The notes below the pieces were generated by a model. It did not search any database. It saw only the letters and a program-made list of their open reading frames with translations, and had not been told where the DNA came from. This document shows, in pieces, positions 48,599-58,786 of a DNA stretch of 64,000 bases (position 1 is its first letter; each line of letters starts with the position of its first letter). Source of the DNA: Tritrichomonas musculus (Eukaryota; Parabasalia; Tritrichomonadida; Tritrichomonadidae); NCBI GenBank assembly GCA_039105265.1, contig JAPFFF010000012.1, forward strand, positions 4,092,001 through 4,156,000, in the 5' to 3' direction. The translations under genes were made by a program, and so were the position numbers.

Positions 48599-50617
48599 AT
48601 GTCTTTGAAAGGAAATTCTCGTGAATCAATCAAAGTTGCAGTACGTCTTCGTCCTTTTTCAAAAAACGAACAAAAGCAAGGATATAAAAAAATCATTGAA
48701 ATTGATCAACCAAATTCATCAGTTTACATTAAAAACCAACAAAACGAAAATGTTCAATTCACATATGATTTTGCATTTCACGAGCATTGCACACAAGAAG
48801 AGATATATGAATTAACCGCAGCACCAATTGTTGAGTCTGTTCTTCAAGGAATAAATGGCACAATCTTTGCATATGGCCAAACAGGCACAGGCAAAACATA
48901 CACAATGGATGGCGACCTTGATATTGAATCCAGAGATCGTGGCATTGTTCCACGAGCATTTGAACACATCTTCGATTACATGATGGCAAATTCAGAATCA
49001 CATAAATTTTCAGTTTCAGTCACATATGTCGAACTCTACAACGAACAAATCAGAGATTTACTTGCCAAAAACACAACAGAAAAGCAACCACTAAGTATTC
49101 ATGAAGATCCAAATAAAGGCTTCTACATCAAAGGAGTGACTTCACAAATAGTCACTTCTTTTGATGAAGTCGTGGCAGTGCAACAAAATGGCAGAAAGAA
49201 TAGAGTAACAAGAGCCACTCTGATGAATGAAGAGTCCAGCCGTTCACATTCAATATTGACTCTCCATATTGAAACAATGACTGAAATTGAAGGAAATCAA
49301 CATGTTCGCTCAGCTCAGTTGAATCTAGTTGATTTGGCCGGCTCTGAAAGGATCTCAAAAACAGGAACGGACCAACAAGGAAGGATTGAAGGAGCATCGA
49401 TCAATTACGCTTTGCTGATTCTTGGAAATTGCATATCAGCACTCACTGAATCAAAGGGCGGACACGTTCCCTACAGAGACTCGTCATTGACAAAGCTGCT
49501 GAGAGATTCAATCGGAGGAAATGCAAAGACACTGATGATTGCAACATTAGGCCCTGCTGACTACAACTTTACTGAATCAATTTCAACTCTTCGGTACGCC
49601 GAAAGGGCGAAGAAAATACAGAACAAACCAAGAGTGAACATGGACCATAAAGACGCACTTCTCATGCAATATCAAGAAGAACTGCAACGTTTACAGGCAC
49701 AAGTAAATGGAGCATCAAATACAAAAAAAGCACCAACTGAAGCAGAGCTGAAATCAATGGAAGAGAAACTTGAGAAACAAAGACAAAAATTGTCAGAAGC
49801 TTCAAATATCGCTAAGGAAGAGAGAGAAACACTCGAGAAGAAAATTGCAGAAAAGAAAAAGAAAATCGAGAAAGAAAAGGAGAAGCAAAAACAGTTCACT
49901 GAAAGATTGAATGAATTGAAGCAGTTCCTTGTCAAGGGCTCTGACGAACTCGTTGCTCAAACCGAAAAAAATGATCAAAAAATTGCTGCAATTAGAGAGA
50001 AACTGAGGAAGAGAGAAGAATATGCAAAAAACATGCAAAAAGAAATTGACATGAAAAAGAGAAAGAAAAGTGAAGTGATGGAACAATGCAAAACAGCTGA
50101 AGAAAAAGTGAAAGTTGTCTCCCAAAAATACGAGCACGAAAGAGATGAATTCAAAAGTTTGAAAGCAAAATATAGCGATGTCCAAAACAGGATTCAAAAA
50201 GATCGAGAAGGACTTGCAAATCAAAGAGACACATTAAATAGGCAACTTGAATTTTATTCTTTATTAATCGACAACTTTATTCCTCCAAACGAAGTTGAGA
50301 GAGTTCGTTCTCTGTCTGCTTACAATGATGAAAAACAAGAATGGGAAATGAATGAGCCTGACAAAAAGCAAATATTGAAAAATGTTATTAATTTTGAAAA
50401 ACCAAACTCTGCCATTGGTTACAGTAGGCCAACTGCTTCTGAAAATCATATTAAAAATACTTCTGAAATACCAGTGTTAAATTTGAAAGTGACTCCAATC
50501 CAATCAAGACTAAAAAAAGGTCCTAAATTTATTGATACAAGTGAAATTGAACAAGAAATTGAAGAATCATTAACTGATAATGAGACAGATTTGGTTGTTC
50601 AGATTCCAGTTGTTTGA
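48599..50617 (+). CDS. Kinesin-2 family motor protein
   Basis: This is a plus-end microtubule motor. The motor domain spans about residues 10-345: P-loop GQTGTGKT (about 93-100), switch I NEESSRSH (about 210), switch II DLAGSE (about 245), and HVPYRDSSLTKLL. The neck LRYAERAKKIQNKPRVN followed by KDALLMQYQEEL is characteristic of kinesin-2, which drives intraflagellar transport. A coiled coil (about 365-565) carries a very charged Lys/Glu stretch. A short tail (570-672) ends it. Trichomonads are flagellated, so a flagellar role fits. The motor has all nucleotide motifs. Confidence 0.95.
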   Translation: MSLKGNSRESIKVAVRLRPFSKNEQKQGYKKIIEIDQPNSSVYIKNQQNENVQFTYDFAFHEHCTQEEIYELTAAPIVESVLQGINGTIFAYGQTGTGKTYTMDGDLDIESRDRGIVPRAFEHIFDYMMANSESHKFSVSVTYVELYNEQIRDLLAKNTTEKQPLSIHEDPNKGFYIKGVTSQIVTSFDEVVAVQQNGRKNRVTRATLMNEESSRSHSILTLHIETMTEIEGNQHVRSAQLNLVDLAGSERISKTGTDQQGRIEGASINYALLILGNCISALTESKGGHVPYRDSSLTKLLRDSIGGNAKTLMIATLGPADYNFTESISTLRYAERAKKIQNKPRVNMDHKDALLMQYQEELQRLQAQVNGASNTKKAPTEAELKSMEEKLEKQRQKLSEASNIAKEERETLEKKIAEKKKKIEKEKEKQKQFTERLNELKQFLVKGSDELVAQTEKNDQKIAAIREKLRKREEYAKNMQKEIDMKKRKKSEVMEQCKTAEEKVKVVSQKYEHERDEFKSLKAKYSDVQNRIQKDREGLANQRDTLNRQLEFYSLLIDNFIPPNEVERVRSLSAYNDEKQEWEMNEPDKKQILKNVINFEKPNSAIGYSRPTASENHIKNTSEIPVLNLKVTPIQSRLKKGPKFIDTSEIEQEIEESLTDNETDLVVQIPVV

Positions 50618-51144
50618 AAGTTAATAGATTTTTAATTATTCTTCAAAGTCATTTTATTTTAATTTGATTTTAATAATAATTTATTTACTTAAAATTTTAA
50701 TTTATGAAAAATTTAATTGTTTTTATTTAATATATTAAGATATTTGCATTTTTAAAAGATTTCACAAATATTTCACAAAAGTTTAAAAAAGCACAAATCA
50801 ACATCTGAAGGCAAGTTGCATTTTCATGAGTATATATCATACAAAAAAACTTGAAAAATGTAAAATTTTTAGAATGCCAAATTGATAAAACTAAATTTGA
50901 ATAATTTGGAGATTATCAAAATAATAATCTTCTTGACTTAAAAGATTTATTATTTAATTATACCAATTAGTGTAAATATTAGATAATAATCTTAAATAAC
51001 TTATAATATCATCATTTAATATTAAAATTTCGAATATATTTTCAAATCTTTGGTAAATTTTATTATAAATTTTTAAAAATTTTTCGAAATTTTTCTAATT
51101 TTTTCGAAATTTGAATAATCATATCATTATTATACTATATTAAA
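50618..51144. other. Intergenic region
   Basis: 527 bp of AT-rich DNA. No feature is seen beyond T-rich runs near the next start. Confidence 0.5.
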
Positions 51145-52101
51145 ATGAATCAAAATGAAAATATTGATGAAATTAAAAGATTAGCTGATGAAGGTGATGC
51201 AGAATCCATGTATATTTATGCACAAAAACTCCAAAAAGGCGAAGGTGTCTCAATCAATAAGAAAGCAGCAGCAGAATACTTTAAGAGAGCATCAGAAAAA
51301 GACCATCCATTAGCATCATTGAAGTATGGAGAGATGCTCTACAATGGTTCTGGCATTGCTGTTAACAAAAAGGAAGCATTCAAATATGTCCAAAAATCAG
51401 CCGATCTTGGCGAAATCGATGCGATGCTTCAATGCGCAAGAATGTACGAATATGGCGATGGAATTGAAAAGAATTACACAGAAGCTGCCAAATATGTTAA
51501 AATGTGCGCTGATCTTGGAAATATTTATGGCCTTTACAACTACGGCGTCTATTTATGGAATGGAATTGCCGTTGAAAGGAACGAATTCAAGTCGTTTGAA
51601 TATTTCAAGCAAGCTGCTGACCAAGGATTGCCTCAAGCGATGGCCAACTTGGCTAATATTTACCATAACGGTTGCCAAGGCGTTGAAATTAATATTATTG
51701 AATCTGCAAAATATACAAAAATGGCAGCGGACAAAGGCCATTCGGATTCAATTGCACAATATGCATTAATGCTAAAAATAGGCGAAGGAGTTGATAAAGA
51801 TGAAAAAGAGGCAATTAGATATTTACAAATTGGTATTGAAAAGGAAAACCCTGACTGCATGTACTTATATGCAGAAATGCTATATGATGGTTCGGGTATT
51901 GAAGAAAACAAGACTGAAGCAGCTAAATATTTCAAAATGAGCGCTGATAAAGGAAACAGAAATGGCATGCTGAGATATGCAGAAATGCTGAAAAACGGAA
52001 AAGGTGTTGATCAAAACAATGAAGAATTCTCACGCTACTTCAGAATGGCCATTCAACAAGGAGCATTAGAAAATGCGGAAATAGGATGCGGAATACAATA
52101 A
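51145..52101 (+). CDS. Sel1-like repeat protein
   Basis: The protein is built of about eight Sel1-like (TPR-related) repeats of about 36 residues: AESMYIYAQKLQKGEGV, then units such as A..Y...L..G.GI..N...A.KY.K.AAD.G. Sel1 repeats are protein-binding scaffolds. It has no signal peptide or membrane span, and no kinase domain is attached, unlike the gene at the right edge. It is one of a large trichomonad family; the partner is unknown. Confidence 0.9.
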   Translation: MNQNENIDEIKRLADEGDAESMYIYAQKLQKGEGVSINKKAAAEYFKRASEKDHPLASLKYGEMLYNGSGIAVNKKEAFKYVQKSADLGEIDAMLQCARMYEYGDGIEKNYTEAAKYVKMCADLGNIYGLYNYGVYLWNGIAVERNEFKSFEYFKQAADQGLPQAMANLANIYHNGCQGVEINIIESAKYTKMAADKGHSDSIAQYALMLKIGEGVDKDEKEAIRYLQIGIEKENPDCMYLYAEMLYDGSGIEENKTEAAKYFKMSADKGNRNGMLRYAEMLKNGKGVDQNNEEFSRYFRMAIQQGALENAEIGCGIQ

Positions 52102-52501
52102 ATTCATGTTTTAATTAAAAGCATATATTTTAAAATTATATTCTAGCGATGTAAATTCTTAAAATTTTATAAAATCCATTGTCTCATTCAATTATTTAAA
52201 TTTTCGACTGGCATAACTATTTTATCAATAAAATTCAGCTTTAAGTGGATCAACTCAAATATAGTTAGTCTTTTCTGAGTCTCATTCAAAAAGTGAAAAT
52301 CCTTCAGAAAATATAATCATTCAGAAGAAAAGCACTCAGCCAAGTTAGAGGCGACATTGAGAGCCAACTTCAGGTGTTTGGAAATGAAAAAATGCTTTTT
52401 ATTTAGTTTTATTTGCAAATTACTTAACTTGTTAATATAATTAGTAATTAAGTACAAATTATTAATAAGAAATTGTTTACATAGAATTAAAAACAAAAAA
52501 A
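52102..52501. other. Intergenic region
   Basis: 400 bp between the Sel1 gene and tRNA-Glu. The word TCATTCAAAAAGTGAAAA (about 52283) resembles the TCACTTTTTGA motif found near other host genes, in inverted form. Otherwise I see nothing. Confidence 0.4.
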
Positions 52502-52721
52502 TATCGACACGGGGAATTGAACCCCGAAATATTGGTTGAAAGCCAATTGTTTTCACCATTAGACTATGTCGATCGTTGTTAATGATATTAGTAATTAAGT
52601 TCAATTTATTAATAAGAAATTGTTTCCAAGAAAAATTGAAAACAATTAAAAAAACCAAAACAAAAACAAAAAAATATCGACACGGGGAATTGAACCTCGA
52701 AATATTGGTTGAAAGCCAATT
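52440..52721. repeat. Diverged tandem duplication carrying tRNA-Glu sequence
   Basis: TTAGTAATTAAGT..ATTAATAAGAAATTGTTT followed by ATATCGACACGGGGAATTGAA occurs at about 52440-52520 and again at about 52588-52695. The second copy includes a truncated tRNA-Glu. Confidence 0.7.
52502..52573 (-). tRNA. tRNA-Glu (UUC)
   Basis: 72 nt including the discriminator. The acceptor ATCGACA pairs with TGTCGAT, the anticodon stem ATTGG/CCAAT holds loop CTTTCAA (anticodon TTC), and the T arm is CGGGG-TTCAATT-CCCCG. The D arm is shorter and A-rich (TAGTCTAATGGTGAAAAC) but acceptable. It differs in many positions from the tRNA-Glu at 55704. Confidence 0.85.
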
Positions 52722-52722
52722 T
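52674..52722 (-). pseudogene. Truncated tRNA-Glu
   Basis: It repeats the 3' acceptor, T arm and anticodon arm of the tRNA at 52502. The T stem has C to T at about 52696 (CCTCG versus CCCCG), and the sequence leaves the tRNA after the anticodon stem, so the D arm and 5' acceptor strand are missing. Confidence 0.8.
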
Positions 52723-52989
52723 GATATTATTTGATTACATTTAGTGGCACATGATAAATTGTTTTTAAACAAGTCGATGTATAAAAAACCATATGGTTAT
52801 TTATAACATGTCAAAAAATTATGCGGTTATTAAACGTACTAGATTTGTACCTTAATAATTATTTATTCAATATTTGACTATGAATATATCAATTCTTAAA
52901 GTTCTTCATCATAAATATATCAGGAGCTGCCATTTTTTTTTTCTAAATTTAAAAAAAAAATTAATATAATTTTCATTTGATTTTAATTT

Positions 52990-55026
52990 TTATTTATACT
53001 TATCAAAAAGTTCAAGCTGCTGATCACGTAAGTAGATGACTGATCGATCGATGTTACCAGCTAGTTGGTAATTGTGATTTCTAATATCGATCAGAATATC
53101 CTCAAATGAAGGACGCTCATTTGGATCAACTTTCAAGCACTTTTTAATAAGATCAATGCAAAATTGAGAAATATCAGGAGAAGATGAAGGAAGGTCAATC
53201 ATTTTCCCATTCATTTTATCTTTCATTCCTTGTTTTGGCAATTTTCCGATGAAAATGAAATATAAAACGATGCCGAATGAGTAAACGTCTGTCTTGTAAT
53301 CATAGTGTTCTTCATTCATCATTTCAGGTGACATGTAAGCGAGTGTTCCGACACCTTTTGTCATTGAATCATTCAGGAAAGAATAGTCGTTATTGAAAAC
53401 TTCGTGAATTCGAACAAGTCCGAAATCGACAAGTTTAACTTCAAATACAGAGTTCAGCATGATGTTGTCTATTTTCAAATCACGATGAATCATTCCATGT
53501 TTATGAATATAATTCATTGCATGCACAATTTCAACAACAATGCGTGTTTTAAAAGTATTATTTATTATTCCACTTTTGAGAACATCACTTAACTTGTTTT
53601 CAACAAAATCAAGGAAAATTGCAACCGTTGTAATTTTTTTGTCACTTTTCAGATTACCATCTTTAACAGGTTCTGAAGTGTTCACTCCAATTGCTTTGCA
53701 AATGCATGGATACTTCATTCCGTGAAGAACTTCAAACTCTTTAAGTATGTCTTTTAAATTTTTGAATGCGGCTTTATCGTCCTTGTTTTCTTTGAGTACT
53801 TTCTTGCACATAAATTTGCCTGTTCGCTTGTCAACAACTTTATATGTAACTGACGTGGCACCTTCTCCAACTTTATCAAGAACATCATGATAAGCTTCTT
53901 CTTCATCTTCGCCTATGAAACAGTTTTCATTGTATGGCTTTTCGTCTTCTGGATCATTTAGAAGAAGCTTGAAGTCAGACAATTCTTTCTGCAATTGTTT
54001 CAAGTCAGAATTAGATTCTTCTTCTTTTTGTTCAAAGCTTTTTTGATATTTATGAAGTTCTTTGAGATCAGTTTTCATTCCAAACTCTTCGAGTGCAAAC
54101 TTATCGTCTTTCAAGGTTTCAACAATCTCGTCAAATGTAGGACGATCACATTGATTTATTGCCCAACATTTCTGAATAAGTTCCCAGTAACATTCAGGAA
54201 TGTTTTTTGTTCTTTCTGGTCTTTCTCCTCTGATTATTTTTAAATGGAATACATGATTTCTTATTTGTTTTTTGTTTTTATCCATTATTACGTCATTTGT
54301 GAACATTCTATAGAGCATCATTCCATAAGAATATACGCCTCTTTTTTCTTCTTCCTCTTCTTCTTCTTGAATTGCTTCAGGAGATACTTCATAGGGAACA
54401 GCAACCATACGCGTAGGTTCCACAATGTCTTTGATTTGGTTAAGATGGTCAGCAAATGTTGGAATGAAAATCTTTGGCTCTTTTTTGTCATTCAAAAGAA
54501 TATTTTCAAGTCGTAAAGGCAAATTGAATTTATTTTTATTAGCTTGATTCATAATTGAAGCAATACCAAATATAATTTTACTTCTAATTGTGGGATTTAT
54601 TTTCGATTCTTTTGCTCCTTCTGATCTTAGAAAAAAATTATTTAATTTTATAAAATCATTTTCCAAAAATTCATAAATAATGATAATGGTCAATGAATCT
54701 GCCTTTATTTCTTTCCATAATTCATCTGATGGGTTAATTTCAAGGCATTTCGAATTCTTTCCATCAACAAGAGGAAGGGAAAATCCTATTATTTTCACAA
54801 CGCCCGGTAAGTCGCGGTAATTACTATCAATCATTTCATATACTTCTGTTTGCAATTCTTTACAGCAATTTTCTAGATATTGGATTACTATTTCTTTTCC
54901 TGTTTTCTCATTTGAGGCATATAAAAATCTCATATAATAGTTTAAGCCTGAATATTCAACACGCCTATTAAAATCAAATTTGTAATCTTTAAAACTTATT
55001 GGAGTATTTGCTTGATTATTGAGCAT
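52990..55026 (-). CDS. Tandem pseudokinase-kinase (TKL-like)
   Basis: The 678-aa protein has two kinase-like domains in series. The C-terminal one (about 380-665) is complete: glycine loop GEGATSVTY, Lys in CKKVL, HRDLKIDN (about 512), DFGLVR (about 535), GTLAYMSPEMM, and DVYSFGIVLY. The N-terminal one (about 15-320) keeps the C-lobe outline (GVYSYGMMLYRMF, RPTFDEIVETL) but has no HRD or DFG, so it should be catalytically dead. A Lys/Glu-rich linker joins them. The C-lobe style (SFG..L, RPSFEDI) is of the TKL group expanded in trichomonads. The arrangement recalls JAK-type regulation of a kinase by a neighbouring pseudokinase; that role is inference. Confidence 0.88.
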   Translation of the reverse strand: MLNNQANTPISFKDYKFDFNRRVEYSGLNYYMRFLYASNEKTGKEIVIQYLENCCKELQTEVYEMIDSNYRDLPGVVKIIGFSLPLVDGKNSKCLEINPSDELWKEIKADSLTIIIIYEFLENDFIKLNNFFLRSEGAKESKINPTIRSKIIFGIASIMNQANKNKFNLPLRLENILLNDKKEPKIFIPTFADHLNQIKDIVEPTRMVAVPYEVSPEAIQEEEEEEEKRGVYSYGMMLYRMFTNDVIMDKNKKQIRNHVFHLKIIRGERPERTKNIPECYWELIQKCWAINQCDRPTFDEIVETLKDDKFALEEFGMKTDLKELHKYQKSFEQKEEESNSDLKQLQKELSDFKLLLNDPEDEKPYNENCFIGEDEEEAYHDVLDKVGEGATSVTYKVVDKRTGKFMCKKVLKENKDDKAAFKNLKDILKEFEVLHGMKYPCICKAIGVNTSEPVKDGNLKSDKKITTVAIFLDFVENKLSDVLKSGIINNTFKTRIVVEIVHAMNYIHKHGMIHRDLKIDNIMLNSVFEVKLVDFGLVRIHEVFNNDYSFLNDSMTKGVGTLAYMSPEMMNEEHYDYKTDVYSFGIVLYFIFIGKLPKQGMKDKMNGKMIDLPSSSPDISQFCIDLIKKCLKVDPNERPSFEDILIDIRNHNYQLAGNIDRSVIYLRDQQLELFDKYK

Positions 55027-55703
55027 TGAAAATGATAAAATGGAAGAATTTTTCTCTCAAAAAGTGAATTACTCAAGATTTTTATATTTTAATAAATATT
55101 GAAAAATATTAAGAAAACCAACAATTTTTTTAACATAAATAATTTCAGAATTTAAATCTGTATATATAAAATTCTAATTTTTATATTTTAATACAGCTGT
55201 TTAGGAAATAAAGTTTTTTTGGAAATAAAATAGAAAAAATTTGAATAGTTTACAAAGACGATAAATTTTTAGGAAATAAATTAGCAACGATCATTTTACA
55301 TTCAATTCTGCAAAATTTTTTTAAAGTTCAGATATGATATTTCTATGCATAAGAAGAATAATTTCAAAAAAAATCTTGTTTCAAATGAATGTATATCGAT
55401 ATTTTAGATTGTGAAAGAAGAATGAAGCCTTTACATTAATTTTTTAGAAAACTTCAAATATTTCAACAATATTTCATCTTTGAAGTTTGATTATATTTTC
55501 ATGTTGATATGACTATAAAACTTTTTTTATCATTATATCTGATAATTTTTTCCAAGTGAAAGATATCGATATCTTTAATAAAATTTTCTTCTGAATTGTT
55601 TTCTTCCTCAAGAAATTCTAGAAGCTCTCTTTGAATTTCTATATTCTTCGTCACTCATTCTCACTAATTTGTAAGAAAACCGCAAAAAGTACAAAAAAAC
55701 TTA
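55027..55703. other. Intergenic region
   Basis: 677 bp of AT-rich DNA. On the minus strand TTCACTTTTTGAGA (55055-55068) lies about 30-40 nt upstream of the kinase start and may be its initiator. Otherwise nothing is recognised. Confidence 0.5.
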
Positions 55704-55775
55704 TTCCGACACGGGGAGTCGAACCCCGATCCCGTGGATGAAAACCACGTATCCTAACCGCTGAACGATGTCGGA
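55704..55775 (-). tRNA. tRNA-Glu (UUC)
   Basis: 72 nt, a full cloverleaf: acceptor TCCGACA/TGTCGGA, D arm with TTCAGCGGTTAGGAT, anticodon stem CGTGG/CCACG around TTTTCAT (anticodon TTC), T arm CGGGG-TTCGACT-CCCCG, discriminator A. A and B boxes are canonical. Confidence 0.95.
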
Positions 55776-56039
55776 TTACAATATAAAGAAATTTTTTTCC
55801 TACCATAAGTGCCAAAAACTTATCTTTAAATAGAGATTTCTCTTTAACTCTGATACAGTCATTGACAAATGCTACGCCTAATCGACATACTTTTTATGCT
55901 CATCTTTATCTTTATCAGATATTAAATCAAATTTAAATCTTTTTTAATATACAGAATCTGATGATTATACCTATATATTGATTATTATTTCTTTCATTAA
56001 TAGACAGATAATTATATATTAATAATATTTAATTATATA

Positions 56040-56581
56040 TATTAATAATACCCCAACAAATAGTATAAAGTCCATTGAGTCAGCAGCAAGCGCTGGTGAT
56101 GTTGTTGCACCAAATGTTGTGTCTAAAATCGTCAATAACGCTTACGAAGTGTCACTGAACGTAAGCTCCCTTAAAAACGAAATGCCAGAATCGTTGGACA
56201 CGTGAAAAAGAATCCAACACTGATCACGTGTATTCATTCATAGATGTTAAAGTGTCCGGCGGAGCTTCAAATCCAACTACAGCACCAACAACAAATCCAA
56301 CTACAAATCCAACAAGTGCTCAAACATCGACGAGCGCGCCACACGAACCTACTTCAGCAATTTCATCCACCAGCATCAAAGAAGACGATCAAAGCTCGGG
56401 AGACAAGAGCAAGAAAGGAATGCCAATAGGCGCAATTGTTGGAATAGTCGTAGGAATTGTTGCTGTCCTTGCTGGAGCTGCTGTTGGCGTTGTCATATAC
56501 ATCAGACATAAAAGACAATATGAGCATTCAACAGATGGTATTGATCAGATCCGACAAGAAAACCCATCTGATCCAATATAA
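56040..56581 (+). pseudogene. C-terminal relic of a surface protein
   Basis: The open part (56228-56581) encodes a Thr/Pro/Ser-rich stalk (NPTTAPTTNPTTNPT..), then a membrane span GAIVGIVVGIVAVLAGAAVGV and a short cytosolic tail starting IRHKRQYEH. This is the usual end of a trichomonad surface protein. Upstream, protein-like text appears in shifted frames (IESAASAGDVVAPNVVSKIV at about 56077, broken at TGA about 56204), and there is no ectodomain, so the gene is truncated at its 5' side. A small expressed membrane peptide from ATG 56228 cannot be excluded. Confidence 0.6.
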
Positions 56582-57052
56582 ATAAAATCTTTTTATATTT
56601 ATTTTTGATCTTTAAATATGAAACAAAGCAGAAGAATTACCTGAAATCAATTGAAACAAGAAAATTTGATACAATTAATTTTTAAATAAATATACAAATT
56701 TCTTAGTCTAAATTATTGATTGTTTTTCTGCAGATTTAACAAATAGGATTTTAAACCTTTTCAAAGAGATCACTGCAATCTGAAAAATCAATAGTGATCA
56801 CTTCCTCCAATGAGTTCACCATTCACAAAGGATTATAATTTATTTAAATCAAAAATAAAAATAAATGTCTAAAGTATTAAAATATTATAATTTATTTATA
56901 TAAATTAAATGATAAATGCGTTTTAATGATTTTTATCTTCAATAAGGTTGCCAAAACACTGTAAAAATAGGTTTTATGCATATCCGCATTCTTTCAACAG
57001 TTAATTTTTTTTTTGACTGATTTAAAATTTGAGATAATTTTCTTTATTTACA
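56582..57052. other. Convergent intergenic region
   Basis: 471 bp between the 3' ends of two genes. I see nothing in it. Confidence 0.5.
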
Positions 57053-58786
57053 TTATTTTATATTTTTCAATTCATTATAAACATTCTTCAAATCATCCAA
57101 GTATTCATCACGATAAGAAGCATCAAACTTGAAATTTTTGACTGATTTTTCGATAACATCATAACTGTCGTTTTCACCTTTCTTAAAATAAAACTGCATA
57201 AGTAATCTCAAAGTTTGCAAGAAGCGTAATTTGAGTGCAAAGAAAAAGAGGCATCCATATGACTTTGCTTCCAATTTTTCATAGTTTTCTGTCAAATATT
57301 TGAATGAATAGAAATTGCCCCTTGAAACCGAAATTTCAAATGAACTGACACCCCATCTTCCATCTCTCAAATTGATGTTTATTTCTGGATGGCGACAAAG
57401 CAAGTCTACTATCTTCATATCTACATAACTTCCAATAGCAAATATTAATGGTGGAAACTTTTTGAATGCATTTTTGTTCACATCAATTTGGCGGTTTTCC
57501 ATCAAAATTTCAACCGCTCTTGTATTGTTCTCATTTATTGCGTTTCCGAGGATTGAAAATTGGCTATTATCAAAATAATGGTTTATATCAATATTGGGAT
57601 ATTTTAAAAATTCTTTTGTAAAATAGCCTGATTTCTCACAAAAAGTTAATCTCAGAATATCATGAATATTTTCAGAGACAAATTGTTCGTTATTTCTTAA
57701 GAAAGGAAGTAGCTTTGTTCTGAAAAAGGAAAAATTAACATATTCAAATGTTGATTGTATTGTATCAAAAACAATTTTCTTATTTTCTATTTTAACTCCG
57801 CTTTTTTCTAAGAAATCTAATTCATTGTAATTATTCAATGCATATTCGGTCACATCATCATTCCAATGATTTACGCTGTACCATATTAAATTTTCAGGGA
57901 TTTTGGATTTATCAGGCATATTGGATTCTACTAAATGAATCATTTCATAATTATTACTCGTGATTGCACCGAAAATCATTCCATTTGTAAACTCGGCATT
58001 ATTCAAGATTAAAAATTTTGCGATTTTTGTTGCGTTATACTCTATTGCAATATCTAACAAAGATGAATCTACATAAAACAAATGTGAATTTTGGTAAATT
58101 GATTCCCTAATTTTGGTATTAATATCAATATTATTATTTGATATTAGTTTTTGAAATGAGTCAATGTCATCTGCCATAATGGAAGCAAATAATTTCCTTG
58201 TTTCTATTTCATGATACAATGGATCGTTATAATCACCGGAATCGCAGATCCATTTCAGATATTTGTCTCTTTTTTCTTTGTGTTCTTTGATTTTTTCAGG
58301 GGAATAAATAGAACTATCTAAAGTATACTTTAATTCATTTTCAAAAACATCAGGTTCTCTTTCAATTATTTCTGGAAGAAAGTATTTTGTAATTGAATTT
58401 GATTTATTTTTTTTAGCTGCTAAAATGATTGTTTCAATGGAAATAAGGCCTTCTTGATACATCCAAAGTTTTAGAAAATGAAGTCCTCCTAAAATATTCC
58501 AGAAAAAAATAGATTCGTTCTGTAAATATTTTTTGAGATAATCCATAATACCTCCAAATAATTTAAAAGCATTTTTTTTCATTGACTTTAACTTGATCCT
58601 TATATAAACTGCAAATATATGACAAATAACCATTAAATCATCTTTTTGGACTAGCATACTTTCTGGAATTTGTTTTATTAATTGGTTTATTTGGGTATCA
58701 CTAGCATTGCATTCTAACGAACAAAGATTTAACTGTATTTGTTCAAAAAATTTTAATTTTTCTTCGTTTTCAAAAACGATATTCAT
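57053..58786 (-). CDS. DUF3447/ankyrin-repeat protein
   Basis: The 577-aa protein starts with a helical region (about 1-200) of the type seen before trichomonad ankyrin arrays, followed by ankyrin-like units: SSLLDIAIEYNATKIAKFLILNNA, FSILGNAINENNTRAVEILMENRQIDVN, PPLIFAIGSYVDMKIVDLLCRHPEININ, and one more to about 530. The N-terminal units have lost the GhTPLH consensus. It has no signal or membrane span. It is probably an intracellular scaffold. CATTTTT lies 12 nt upstream of the ATG, matching the initiator spacing seen elsewhere in the window. Confidence 0.85.
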   Translation of the reverse strand: MNIVFENEEKLKFFEQIQLNLCSLECNASDTQINQLIKQIPESMLVQKDDLMVICHIFAVYIRIKLKSMKKNAFKLFGGIMDYLKKYLQNESIFFWNILGGLHFLKLWMYQEGLISIETIILAAKKNKSNSITKYFLPEIIEREPDVFENELKYTLDSSIYSPEKIKEHKEKRDKYLKWICDSGDYNDPLYHEIETRKLFASIMADDIDSFQKLISNNNIDINTKIRESIYQNSHLFYVDSSLLDIAIEYNATKIAKFLILNNAEFTNGMIFGAITSNNYEMIHLVESNMPDKSKIPENLIWYSVNHWNDDVTEYALNNYNELDFLEKSGVKIENKKIVFDTIQSTFEYVNFSFFRTKLLPFLRNNEQFVSENIHDILRLTFCEKSGYFTKEFLKYPNIDINHYFDNSQFSILGNAINENNTRAVEILMENRQIDVNKNAFKKFPPLIFAIGSYVDMKIVDLLCRHPEININLRDGRWGVSSFEISVSRGNFYSFKYLTENYEKLEAKSYGCLFFFALKLRFLQTLRLLMQFYFKKGENDSYDVIEKSVKNFKFDASYRDEYLDDLKNVYNELKNIK

